Shown here one piece after another: positions 7,126 through 13,996 of a stretch of DNA of 14,266 bases. Source of the DNA: Actinomycetes bacterium (GTDB taxonomy: Bacteria; Actinomycetota; Aquicultoria; CAJVYJ01; JAUVQD01); the NCBI GenBank assembly GCA_030598355.1, contig JAUVQD010000009.1, positions 1 through 14,266 of the forward strand, in the 5' to 3' direction. A model generated the notes under the pieces. It was not told the origin of the DNA. It was given only the letters and a program-made list of their open reading frames with translations, and did not search any database. How positions within the stretch are numbered: position 1 is the first letter of the stretch; every line of letters begins with the position of its first letter. Made by a program: the position numbers and the translations under genes.

Positions 7126-8475
7126 ATGATTGACCTGGAAAACAAAAAGGTTATTGTAATCGGGCTGGCTCGGACAGGATACGCGGTAGCTAGGCGCTGC
7201 CGGGAGCTTGGAGCTCGAGTTTGGGTCACGGAAATGGCCGAAGGACTCGGACACGCCGAAGAGTCAAGGGATCTTGAGGCACGGGGGGTCGAAGTAATCT
7301 TCGGTCCTCATGAACTTGGCATACTAGAGAACGCTGACTTAGTAATCCCTAGTCCGGGAATTCCGCCGTCTACCGCTATTATTAAAGAGGCTTTAAAACG
7401 GGGTCTGCCTGTTATTAGTGAGATAGAATTATCTAGCCGCCTAACAACGCAACCGATAATTGGCGTAACCGGGACAAATGGAAAAACCACTACAACTGCG
7501 CTCGTGGTTGATATTCTCAGAGCGGCGGGAATTACGAGTGAAGCTTGCGGGAACATTGGTCGCCCAATGGTCGAATTCTTGAGTTCTGACAATTCAGTCA
7601 CTCTTGTTGTGGAGCTAAGCAGTTTTCAACTTGAATTCGTCGATCAGTTTCGGCCCGATGTCGGGGTGTTGCTCAACATCACTCCAGACCATCTCAATTG
7701 GCATGAGGGTTTTGAAGCCTACAAAGACGCTAAACTGAAGATGTTTGCCAAGCAAACCTCTTCGGATTGGGCCATTGTCAGCGAAAGCTGTCTTCGGTTG
7801 ATAGACTTCGGCCAGGCCAGAAAATTGATATTTGGTCGGTCCCCTGGCGTCTTCGTAAAAGATCAGTGGATTGTTCACGACCTAAAAGGAGGCTTGCGCA
7901 GAATCTTAAGCATTGGCGATCTGCCCCTGCGCGGAGCACACAATTTGGCCAACGCGATGGCAGCGACGGCGGTCGCGTTCACCCAAGGGGTCACAGAAGA
8001 GGTTATCGCTACAGCCCTGAGGGATTTCAAAGGGGTCGAGCATCGACTTGATTTAATCCTTCAAGAAAGCGGCATTCTTTTCTATAATGATTCTAAGGCA
8101 ACTAATCCGGAAGCGACGATTGGAGCAATTGGATCGTTCAGCGAAGAGATTATTCTTTTGGCCGGCGGTCGAAACAAAGGTAATGATTTCGATCGATTGG
8201 CTCTGGAGGCAAAGGGGCGAGTCAAGTCGGCCATTCTTTTTGGAGAATCGGCGCCGGAGATGACCAACTCTTTCGAGAAGCATTCAATACAGACTAAAGT
8301 AGTCGATTCACTCGAGGAAGCGGTGCGATTGGGGATAAGGCTTGCTAAAGAAGGCGATGTCGTCCTTCTGTCACCAGCGTGCGCTAGCCAGGATATGTTT
8401 TCAGATTATCAGGAGCGCGGGCATTGTTTTGAGAACGCGGTCTTGGCGGAGGTGGGCTTAAATGGCAAAAGTTAA
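7126..8475 (+). CDS. murD: UDP-MurNAc-L-alanine:D-glutamate ligase MurD
   Basis: MurD adds D-glutamate, the second residue of the stem peptide. From the ATG at 7126 it has 449 residues. It shows GLARTGYA (13-20) in the Rossmann-like UDP-binding domain, SPGIPPS (76-82), the P-loop GVTGTNGKTTTT (113-124), ELSSFQLE (163-170), NITPDHLNWH (184-193), K203 at the carbamylated-lysine position, GAHNLANAMAA (270-280), VEHRLD (304-309), NDSKATNPEAT (321-331) and LSPACASQDMF (415-425). The frame is open further upstream, with TTG codons at 7105 and 7066. I chose the ATG because MIDLENKKVIVIG aligns with the usual family start. None of the options has a strong Shine-Dalgarno sequence. A 31-bp gap separates it from mraY, and it overlaps ftsW by 14 nt. 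Confidence 0.96.
   Translation: MIDLENKKVIVIGLARTGYAVARRCRELGARVWVTEMAEGLGHAEESRDLEARGVEVIFGPHELGILENADLVIPSPGIPPSTAIIKEALKRGLPVISEIELSSRLTTQPIIGVTGTNGKTTTTALVVDILRAAGITSEACGNIGRPMVEFLSSDNSVTLVVELSSFQLEFVDQFRPDVGVLLNITPDHLNWHEGFEAYKDAKLKMFAKQTSSDWAIVSESCLRLIDFGQARKLIFGRSPGVFVKDQWIVHDLKGGLRRILSIGDLPLRGAHNLANAMAATAVAFTQGVTEEVIATALRDFKGVEHRLDLILQESGILFYNDSKATNPEATIGAIGSFSEEIILLAGGRNKGNDFDRLALEAKGRVKSAILFGESAPEMTNSFEKHSIQTKVVDSLEEAVRLGIRLAKEGDVVLLSPACASQDMFSDYQERGHCFENAVLAEVGLNGKS
8448..8454 (+). promoter_or_regulatory. Strong ribosome-binding site for ftsW
   Basis: GGAGGTG lies inside the end of murD, 7 nt before the ftsW ATG at 8462. It is the best match to the anti-Shine-Dalgarno sequence among the junctions of this cluster. 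It suggests that ftsW can be initiated independently of, as well as coupled to, murD. Confidence 0.75.
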
Positions 8476-9658
8476 GCAACCCAAACCTACGCTTTATTAT
8501 CTAGTATTGAGTGTGACCCTGGCGTTGTTATTTATAGGCATAGTCATGATAGCCAGCGCTAGTTCAGTCGTTGCCTATCTGGGCCACAAAGATAGTTTCT
8601 TCTTTCTCTGGAGGCAATTGGCGTACATTTCCGCGGGCATGGCCTTGCTTTATCTCGCCTCTCGCATTGACTATCGATTGTTAAGAAAACTTTCACCCGT
8701 TGGCTTGGCGCTCTCCATAGTCTCCCTGATATTGGTTTTTGTGCCTGGTGTCGGGCAAGTCGCCGGCGGCGCCCAACGCTGGATTGGCGTTGGAGAGTTT
8801 AGCTTTCAACCGTCTGAGCTGGCAAAGCTAGCTTTTATACTATATACAGCCGATATCTTAACAAGGAAAAAATGGAAGAACGAAAGCCTTATGGGACTGG
8901 CGAAACCCTTGGGCATTCCACTGGTGATTATTTCCGCTCTTATTTTGGCTCAGCCTGATTTAGGCACACTTCTAATTATTCTTATCAGTGTTTTCGCGCT
9001 CTTGTTTCTAGCGGGCCTTAGATTTCGAGAATTGATACCTCTTGGGCTGGGAGGCAGTACCGCTGTTTTTGCTTTGATTTGGATAGAGCCGTACCGGCGC
9101 AAACGCTGGATGGCTTTTCTCGACCCGGAAGCCGACCCGCTCAAAAATGGTTTTCAATATCTTCAATCGCTCATGGCTTTTGGAAGCGGTGGTTTGCAAG
9201 GCGTTGGCTTAGGTCTCAGTCGTCAAAAGTTCGGGTATCTACCTGCTCCATATACAGATTTTATTTTCGCGATCATTGGAGAGGAGCTCGGGCTTACCGG
9301 CACTCTGTCTGTCGTTTTCATATTCTTGGTTTTTGCCTTACTAATCTGGTATGCGGTGCGCAGATGTAGTGATCCCTTTGGACGATTGCTCGGTGGCGGA
9401 ATCGGCGCTATGATCTTGAGTCAAGCAGTGATCAACATGGGCGCTGTAACCGGAATGCTTCCGATTACCGGAATTACATTGCCGCTCATAAGCTATGGTG
9501 GAACATCACTAGTTTTAACTTTGGCCAGTATCGGTATTTTACTTAACCTGACACTTACAACTAAGAAGAAACGCGGAGTTAGTCGTGAAAATAATGATAT
9601 GCGGCGGGGGGACGGCCGGTCACGTTTATCCGGGACTGGCGTTGGCAGGAGCGCTTAA
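8462..9658 (+). CDS. ftsW: SEDS peptidoglycan glycosyltransferase FtsW
   Basis: FtsW is the septal SEDS-family enzyme that polymerises lipid II into glycan strands together with FtsI. The 398-residue protein has about ten membrane segments. It contains AGGAQRWI (101-108), FQPSELAKL (115-123), AQPDLGT (163-169), the segment YLPAPYTDFIFAIIGEELG (259-277) with D266 at the position of the catalytic aspartate, and the C-terminal ITLPLISYGGTSL (338-350). After the last membrane helix (about 350-366) comes a basic Arg/Gly/Ser-rich tail (KKKRG onward, 368-398). The last 24 or so residues are encoded in DNA that also encodes the start of murG (74-nt overlap). Being next to murG and sharing a cluster with ftsI supports FtsW rather than the elongation homologue RodA. 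Confidence 0.95.
   Translation: MAKVKQPKPTLYYLVLSVTLALLFIGIVMIASASSVVAYLGHKDSFFFLWRQLAYISAGMALLYLASRIDYRLLRKLSPVGLALSIVSLILVFVPGVGQVAGGAQRWIGVGEFSFQPSELAKLAFILYTADILTRKKWKNESLMGLAKPLGIPLVIISALILAQPDLGTLLIILISVFALLFLAGLRFRELIPLGLGGSTAVFALIWIEPYRRKRWMAFLDPEADPLKNGFQYLQSLMAFGSGGLQGVGLGLSRQKFGYLPAPYTDFIFAIIGEELGLTGTLSVVFIFLVFALLIWYAVRRCSDPFGRLLGGGIGAMILSQAVINMGAVTGMLPITGITLPLISYGGTSLVLTLASIGILLNLTLTTKKKRGVSRENNDMRRGDGRSRLSGTGVGRSA
9575..9578 (+). promoter_or_regulatory. Ribosome-binding site for murG inside ftsW
   Basis: GGAG lies 6 nt before the murG GTG at 9585. It supports starting murG 74 nt before the ftsW stop, rather than at a later start codon such as the ATG at 9594. Confidence 0.6.
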
Positions 9659-10727
9659 AAAAGCGATATCCGGAGTAGAAATTGTTTGGGTCGGATGTGA
9701 TAACGGTCTGGAATGCCAAGTTGTTCCAGAAGCCGGTTATCCACTTGAAACACTGCCAATACGCGGCTTACCGCGTAAGGCCTCACTCGAAGTCGTAGAT
9801 TTTGCTTCTAAATTCGTCATCAGTTCGATACGGGCCCGCCGATTAATCAAGAAACATAACCCGAACATTGTTGTCGGCATGGGTGGCTTTGCGTCATTTC
9901 CCATGGTTATGAGCGCCAAGCGACAGGGTATTCCAACGGTTATTCATGAACAAAATGCCATACTTGGTTTAGCTAATAGACGGTTAAGCAGCCATGTTGA
10001 CATGGTAGCGCTGGCGTACGAAGATAGCCAAAAAGTGCTCGACAACGCTCAAAACGTCAAAGTTGTGGGCAACCCTGTTAGACCCGATGTTGTCGGGGTG
10101 GACAGAACTACTGCTTTACAAAAGTTGGGGCTGGCCGACGGCCAGAAGACGTTATTAATTTTTGGCGGTAGTCGGGGTGCTCTCAAGATAAATGAGGCGG
10201 CAATCAGCGCTTATGATTTATTGCGTCAATCTCAAGATCTGCAGATAGTGCATATTGCGGGGACTCGAGACTTCGATGACATCAAGGAGAAACTGAATCA
10301 GGCAAAGCGCCCGGATGATAGTGTGAACTATCACCTTTTTCCATATATAGAGGAGATAGGCCTTGCATACTCCGTGGCTGACCTGGCTGTGACCAGAGCC
10401 GGGGCAAGCACAGCCGCGGAACTCACCGCGAGCGGTCTACCTGCGCTTTTGGTTCCATATCCTTGGGCTACCGATAACCATCAGCTTGCTAACGCAAAGC
10501 GCCTGGAGTCAGCGGGAGCCGCCAGTATAATCTTGGACGAAAGCCTTAATGCCCAACTACTTTGGCAAGCCGTTTCGGACTTGATATATAATCCTTTGGA
10601 GCTTAAGAAAATGTCGGAGTGCTCAAAGATCCTGGGTCGACCACAAGCCGCTAACGAGCTTGCTTCTACAGTAATGGAAACGGCTGGGAAAGTTATGGCA
10701 AAAACGGGAAGAAACAATCTAAGTTGA
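9585..10727 (+). CDS. murG: UDP-GlcNAc:lipid I GlcNAc transferase MurG
   Basis: MurG is a peripheral membrane GT-B glycosyltransferase that converts lipid I to lipid II on the cytoplasmic face. The 380-residue protein has the glycine-rich N-terminal loop GGGTAGHVYP (7-16), GMGGFASFP (98-106), HEQNAILG (121-128), the second-domain loop GGSRGAL (194-200), RAGASTAAE (271-279) and the UDP-GlcNAc-binding PYPWATDNHQ (291-300). The alanine in GGGTAGH, where many phyla have glycine, is common in actinobacterial MurG. The GTG start gives MKIMICGGGTAGH, the normal beginning of the family, so the 74-nt overlap with ftsW is probably real and not a misplaced start. Its TGA stop lies within TTGA just before murC. 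Confidence 0.97.
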   Translation: MKIMICGGGTAGHVYPGLALAGALKKAISGVEIVWVGCDNGLECQVVPEAGYPLETLPIRGLPRKASLEVVDFASKFVISSIRARRLIKKHNPNIVVGMGGFASFPMVMSAKRQGIPTVIHEQNAILGLANRRLSSHVDMVALAYEDSQKVLDNAQNVKVVGNPVRPDVVGVDRTTALQKLGLADGQKTLLIFGGSRGALKINEAAISAYDLLRQSQDLQIVHIAGTRDFDDIKEKLNQAKRPDDSVNYHLFPYIEEIGLAYSVADLAVTRAGASTAAELTASGLPALLVPYPWATDNHQLANAKRLESAGAASIILDESLNAQLLWQAVSDLIYNPLELKKMSECSKILGRPQAANELASTVMETAGKVMAKTGRNNLS

Positions 10728-10729
10728 AG

Positions 10730-12121
10730 ATGGACCAATTACCTAAGACTAAGCGAATACATTTTATCGGGATCGGCGGCGCCGGCATGAGCGCCATCGC
10801 TAAGGTGCTTGTTGAGATGGGGCATCAAGTCAGTGGTTCCGATCTAAAAGAGAGTCGTTACACGAAGGTTCTCTCGGAGATGGGTGCCAATATCACGATC
10901 GGGCACGATGCGAAAAATTCCCGGGGAGCCGAGTTGGTCGTCATATCTTCGGCCATACCTGAGAGAAATCCTGAGCTGAAGTTGGCCAGAAAAGAAAATA
11001 TAAAGGTTCTTGCCAGAGCTCAAATGTTGAACCAGATATGCAGCCAAAAAAACAAAACCATCGCCATTGCCGGAACGCATGGCAAAACCACGACAACCTC
11101 GATGACGGCGTTAATTCTTGAGCGGGCTAACTTGGATCCGACATTTCTTATTGGCGGGGAGCTAAACGATATTGGTAGTAACGCCAAATATGGAAGTGGC
11201 GAAATCTGTTTAGTGGAGGCAGATGAAAGTGATGGCTCACTTGTTTATTTAGAACCTGAGTTTGCGGTAGTAACCAATATAGACAGTGATCACTTGGATT
11301 ACCACCTCACTTTTAATAAGCTGGTAGCGCTTTTTCAGGAGTGGCTTGCTTCACTTGGGCCAAGCGGAAAAGCCATTGTATTGGGAGACGGGTCACATGC
11401 CGAGAAGGCCGCGAGAGAGAGCGGTAGTGAATATATAACCTTCGGTCGATCTAGTGAGAATAATATCTATTATGATGATGTCATATCCAAGGACTTCGAA
11501 TCCGAGTTTACGGTCTACGATAAGGATCGAGGCAAGGATTGGCGGGTGAGGCTGAGCGTCCCGGGTGAACACAACATTCTAAATTCGTTGGCGGCTTTAG
11601 CGGTCGCAAAATCTCTTGACCTGGATCTTGAAAAAGCCGCGCAAAGCTTGTCGGAGTTTAAGGGCGTGAAACGTCGTTTTCAGCTCATAGGCGCGGTTGG
11701 CGGCGTTTCAATTATCGATGACTACGCGCATCATCCCACCGAAGTTATGGCTACCCTTAAAGCTGCTAGGGGAGGTAAGTGGAAGAGGATTATTTGTATT
11801 TTTCAACCTCATCGTTTCAGCCGCACGAAACAATTACATAAACAGTTTGGCGAAGCTTTTGGCGATGCGGACATAACCGTTATGACTGACATCTATAACG
11901 CCGGAGAGCTTCCGGTGCCAGGAGTTACAGGTAAGCTTCTCGTTGACGAGATCCTCAAACATAATCCGCGTAGTCGACTGGTGTATATACCGAATAAATC
12001 TGAGATTCGTGATTACATCTTATCGATTTTAAGACCCGGAGATGCTCTAATGACATTAGGCGCGGGAGATGTCTGGGATATTGGCGTCAATGTGCACGAG
12101 AATCTAAAAAGTCTTGCCTAA
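10730..12121 (+). CDS. murC: UDP-MurNAc:L-alanine ligase MurC
   Basis: MurC adds the first stem-peptide residue, L-alanine, to UDP-MurNAc. From the ATG at 10730 it has 463 residues. Motifs are GIGGAGMS (14-21), the P-loop GTHGKTTTT (115-123), where the histidine is characteristic of MurC, EADESDGS (163-170), DSDHLDYH (185-192), GEHNILNSLAA (279-289), DDYAHHPTE (330-338), FQPHRFSRTK (358-367) and GAGDVW (444-449). An in-frame TTG at 10724 would overlap the murG stop by 4 nt (TTGA) and add two residues. Neither start has a well-placed Shine-Dalgarno, so I cannot decide firmly. The ATG leaves a 2-nt gap after murG; both choices imply coupling. It is followed after 18 bp by murB. Confidence 0.96.
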   Translation: MDQLPKTKRIHFIGIGGAGMSAIAKVLVEMGHQVSGSDLKESRYTKVLSEMGANITIGHDAKNSRGAELVVISSAIPERNPELKLARKENIKVLARAQMLNQICSQKNKTIAIAGTHGKTTTTSMTALILERANLDPTFLIGGELNDIGSNAKYGSGEICLVEADESDGSLVYLEPEFAVVTNIDSDHLDYHLTFNKLVALFQEWLASLGPSGKAIVLGDGSHAEKAARESGSEYITFGRSSENNIYYDDVISKDFESEFTVYDKDRGKDWRVRLSVPGEHNILNSLAALAVAKSLDLDLEKAAQSLSEFKGVKRRFQLIGAVGGVSIIDDYAHHPTEVMATLKAARGGKWKRIICIFQPHRFSRTKQLHKQFGEAFGDADITVMTDIYNAGELPVPGVTGKLLVDEILKHNPRSRLVYIPNKSEIRDYILSILRPGDALMTLGAGDVWDIGVNVHENLKSLA

Positions 12122-12139
12122 GCCAGTTGGTTTTGCCAC

Positions 12140-13075
12140 ATGAGTAACGATTACATCATAAAAAGAGCGCAGGAGCGGCTAACTAAACTCATACCGGGTA
12201 AGTTGGCGACAGACAAAGTATTGGCTAAAATGACAACTTTGCGTGTTGGCGGGCCGGCTTCTATCTTTTTAACCGTTGACACACTAGCCGATCTCAGAGC
12301 CGTACTTCAGGTCGTTAGAGATTTTGAGCTGTCCTCGCTAATATTGGGACGCGGGTCAAACATCCTAGCAAGCGATAAAGGTTTTAGGGGCATAGTTTTC
12401 CAGTTAGGCCGAGACTTTAATCAAACCGTAGTGGAAAAAAATGAGATCAGGGCCGGAGCCGCCGTTACCTTGACATCTCTTGTACAATCAGCCCTTAAGA
12501 ATAGCCTGGGGGGGTTAGCATTTGCTGTTGGCATCCCCGGCACCCTAGGAGCAGCTATAGCGATCAATGCCGGTGCCCATGGTGCCGCGGTAGGTGACAT
12601 AGTCAGAAATGTCACCTACTATACAGATGACTTGCGACTCCAGCGCCAAGGTCCTGATCATTTAGACTTTGGCTACAGAACGTCGGGGTTGCCAAAGAAT
12701 ACAATTGTGGTCGAAGCAACTTTAGCGCTGAGTCTATCGTCGGCCGAGATAATTAAATCTCAGATGGAAACGAACTGGCGCCGACGAAAAACAAATCAGC
12801 CCTCGGAGATGCCGAACGCGGGTAGCATGTTTAAGAATCCTACCGACCATGCAGCCGGAAAACTTATAGAGGAGGCTGGTTGCAAGGGTCAGACAATCGG
12901 AGGAGCACAGGTTTCCGAGAAACACGCAAATTTCTTTATGAATACGGGTGGAGCAACCGCCGCGGATTTCTACTTGCTAATGCAGGACGTCACAGCCAAG
13001 GTTGAGGCGGCTTCAGGCATTAAGCTGGAGCCGGAAGTCAAGATAATAGGGGATTGGTCTTATGCCGCACGTTGA
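12140..13075 (+). CDS. murB: UDP-N-acetylenolpyruvoylglucosamine reductase MurB
   Basis: MurB is the FAD- and NADPH-dependent reductase that makes UDP-MurNAc, the substrate of MurC encoded just upstream. The 311-residue protein shows the FAD-binding LGRGSNIL (69-76), GIPGTLGAAI (131-140) and AINAGAHG (141-148). It also has FGYRTS (177-182), NAGSMFKNP (226-234) with S229 as the likely proton-donating serine, GAQVSEKHANFF (255-266) and PEV with catalytic E299. The length and the short loop region resemble the type II MurB of Gram-positive bacteria, not the longer type I of E. coli. There is an 18-bp gap after murC and no recognisable Shine-Dalgarno sequence before the ATG. The 3' end overlaps ftsQ by 14 nt. 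Confidence 0.96.
   Translation: MSNDYIIKRAQERLTKLIPGKLATDKVLAKMTTLRVGGPASIFLTVDTLADLRAVLQVVRDFELSSLILGRGSNILASDKGFRGIVFQLGRDFNQTVVEKNEIRAGAAVTLTSLVQSALKNSLGGLAFAVGIPGTLGAAIAINAGAHGAAVGDIVRNVTYYTDDLRLQRQGPDHLDFGYRTSGLPKNTIVVEATLALSLSSAEIIKSQMETNWRRRKTNQPSEMPNAGSMFKNPTDHAAGKLIEEAGCKGQTIGGAQVSEKHANFFMNTGGATAADFYLLMQDVTAKVEAASGIKLEPEVKIIGDWSYAAR
13048..13053 (+). promoter_or_regulatory. Ribosome-binding site for ftsQ inside murB
   Basis: AGGGGA lies 8 nt before the ATG at 13062. It supports a start 14 nt before the murB stop. Confidence 0.6.
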
Positions 13076-13829
13076 GGAAGCCAGGAAGCGCCGATACGAA
13101 AAGATACGGCGCACCAGGACTCGGCATGCCCTGAATATTTTTTCTGTGGTCTTTGTATTGATCGCGATCGTGGTCGGAGGCTACCTTATCTGGAACTCAA
13201 ACTTCTGGCTGGTAAAAAGCGTGACTGTCTCTGGCAATAAACGTCTTTCCGCCAAAGAAGTAGTTGCGCTAGCCGACACCGATGCCGACACTAGCCTGCT
13301 GAAGATATCAACGGCCAAGATTGAAGCAAAACTGGAGCGTCACCCCTGGATAAAGAAAGCGCGCTTATCCAGGAACCTACCGAATCGCCTCTTAATTCAA
13401 GTTACTGAACGAGAGCCTTTTGTTGCCTTAAAACAGACTGGCGGGTTAGTGGTTCTCGATGGAAGCGGATTTGTGTTGCAAAGGAAACGAGCCTTGGCAG
13501 ATAAGAATATCCCGATAATCAATGACATCCGGGTGAGAAAAATTAAGGTTGGATCTAAATACAAAGATAAAAAACTTCTTGATGTACTAACAAGCTTGAG
13601 AGCGCTAGAGTCGGATTTGCGGTCTAAGATAACTTGGGTCTCTGTGCCGTCGCTAGACAATATGAGCTTTCAAACCTCCGATGGTTTGGAGATAATCTAT
13701 GGCAGCTCTCTTGATGCGGCGAAAAAGAACTTCTTGATCAAGAAGATACTTTCAGAAGCGGATGAACGCATTGTCCACATCAATGTGACGGTACCGGCAA
13801 ACCCTGTCGTTCGCGGCCTCGAGCGATAA
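13062..13829 (+). CDS. ftsQ: Cell division protein FtsQ (DivIB), POTRA domain
   Basis: FtsQ is a bitopic division protein that binds FtsL and the FtsB/DivIC partner outside the membrane and helps control septal synthesis. The 255-residue protein has a basic cytoplasmic tail (RKRRYEKIRRTRTRH, 8-22) and one membrane segment (about 25-44). A POTRA domain follows (about 49-118), recognisable from VKSVTVSGNKRLSAKEV and the HPWIKKARLSRNLPNRLLIQV pattern with TEREP at its end. A beta-rich distal domain (about 119-240) starts with VVLDGSGFVL. Length and order fit FtsQ/DivIB. A hairpin spans its stop codon. In most phyla ftsA would follow; here there is an intergenic region and then ftsZ. Confidence 0.93.
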   Translation: MPHVEEARKRRYEKIRRTRTRHALNIFSVVFVLIAIVVGGYLIWNSNFWLVKSVTVSGNKRLSAKEVVALADTDADTSLLKISTAKIEAKLERHPWIKKARLSRNLPNRLLIQVTEREPFVALKQTGGLVVLDGSGFVLQRKRALADKNIPIINDIRVRKIKVGSKYKDKKLLDVLTSLRALESDLRSKITWVSVPSLDNMSFQTSDGLEIIYGSSLDAAKKNFLIKKILSEADERIVHINVTVPANPVVRGLER

Positions 13830-13848
13830 CAAGCGTTCGCTAGAGGCC
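13815..13848 (+). terminator. Hairpin spanning the ftsQ stop codon (imperfect terminator or mRNA 3' structure)
   Basis: GGCCTCGAGCGA (13815-13826) and TCGCTAGAGGCC (13837-13848) form a 12-position stem with one mismatch around a 10-nt loop that contains the TAA stop. It is GC-rich and should be stable. No T-run follows, so it is not a classical intrinsic terminator; it may stabilise or pause the transcript, or be a factor-assisted end. A second, weaker bulged hairpin follows at 13858-13890, with GACATA/TATGTC outside and ACAAC/GTTGT inside. Confidence 0.4.
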
Positions 13849-13912
13849 CTACTTGCCGACATACAACAGCCCCGTTGTCAAAATTATGTCTTGCATTTAA
13901 ATAATCGTTACG

Positions 13913-13973
13913 TTAAGGTTTGAGTCAATGGTTAGTCTATCAGGTATAAAGGTATACTTGAGGCTTAAGGTTT
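13913..13973 (+). repeat. Direct repeat TTAAGGTTT upstream of ftsZ
   Basis: TTAAGGTTT occurs at 13913-13921 and again at 13965-13973, 52 bp apart. Both copies continue with related sequence (GAGTCA and AGACAG). The copies flank the candidate -10 boxes and are about five helical turns apart, a spacing compatible with a dimeric or looping regulator. No known regulator motif is recognised. Confidence 0.35.
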
Positions 13974-13982
13974 AGACAGGGT

Positions 13983-13988
13983 AAGGAG
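13983..13988 (+). promoter_or_regulatory. Ribosome-binding site deciding the ftsZ start
   Basis: AAGGAG is 8 nt before the GTG at 13997 but only 2 nt before the ATG at 13991. Normal spacing therefore favours the GTG. Confidence 0.6.
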
Positions 13989-13996
13989 TGATGCAA

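Larger units (their letters stand above)
13830..13990 (+). promoter_or_regulatory. ftsQ-ftsZ intergenic region with candidate ftsZ promoter(s)
   Basis: This is the only sizeable non-coding stretch of the cluster (161 bp to the first possible ftsZ ATG). I see no gene in it. Candidate -10 boxes are TATACT (13953-13958) and TATAAA (13945-13950), the latter 19 nt after TTGAGT (13920-13925). A further pair is TTGTCA (13875-13880) with AATAAT (13900-13905), also 19 nt apart. No pair has ideal 17-nt spacing. A separate ftsZ promoter is common in other bacteria, so one is expected here, but the boxes are only suggestive. Confidence 0.4.
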
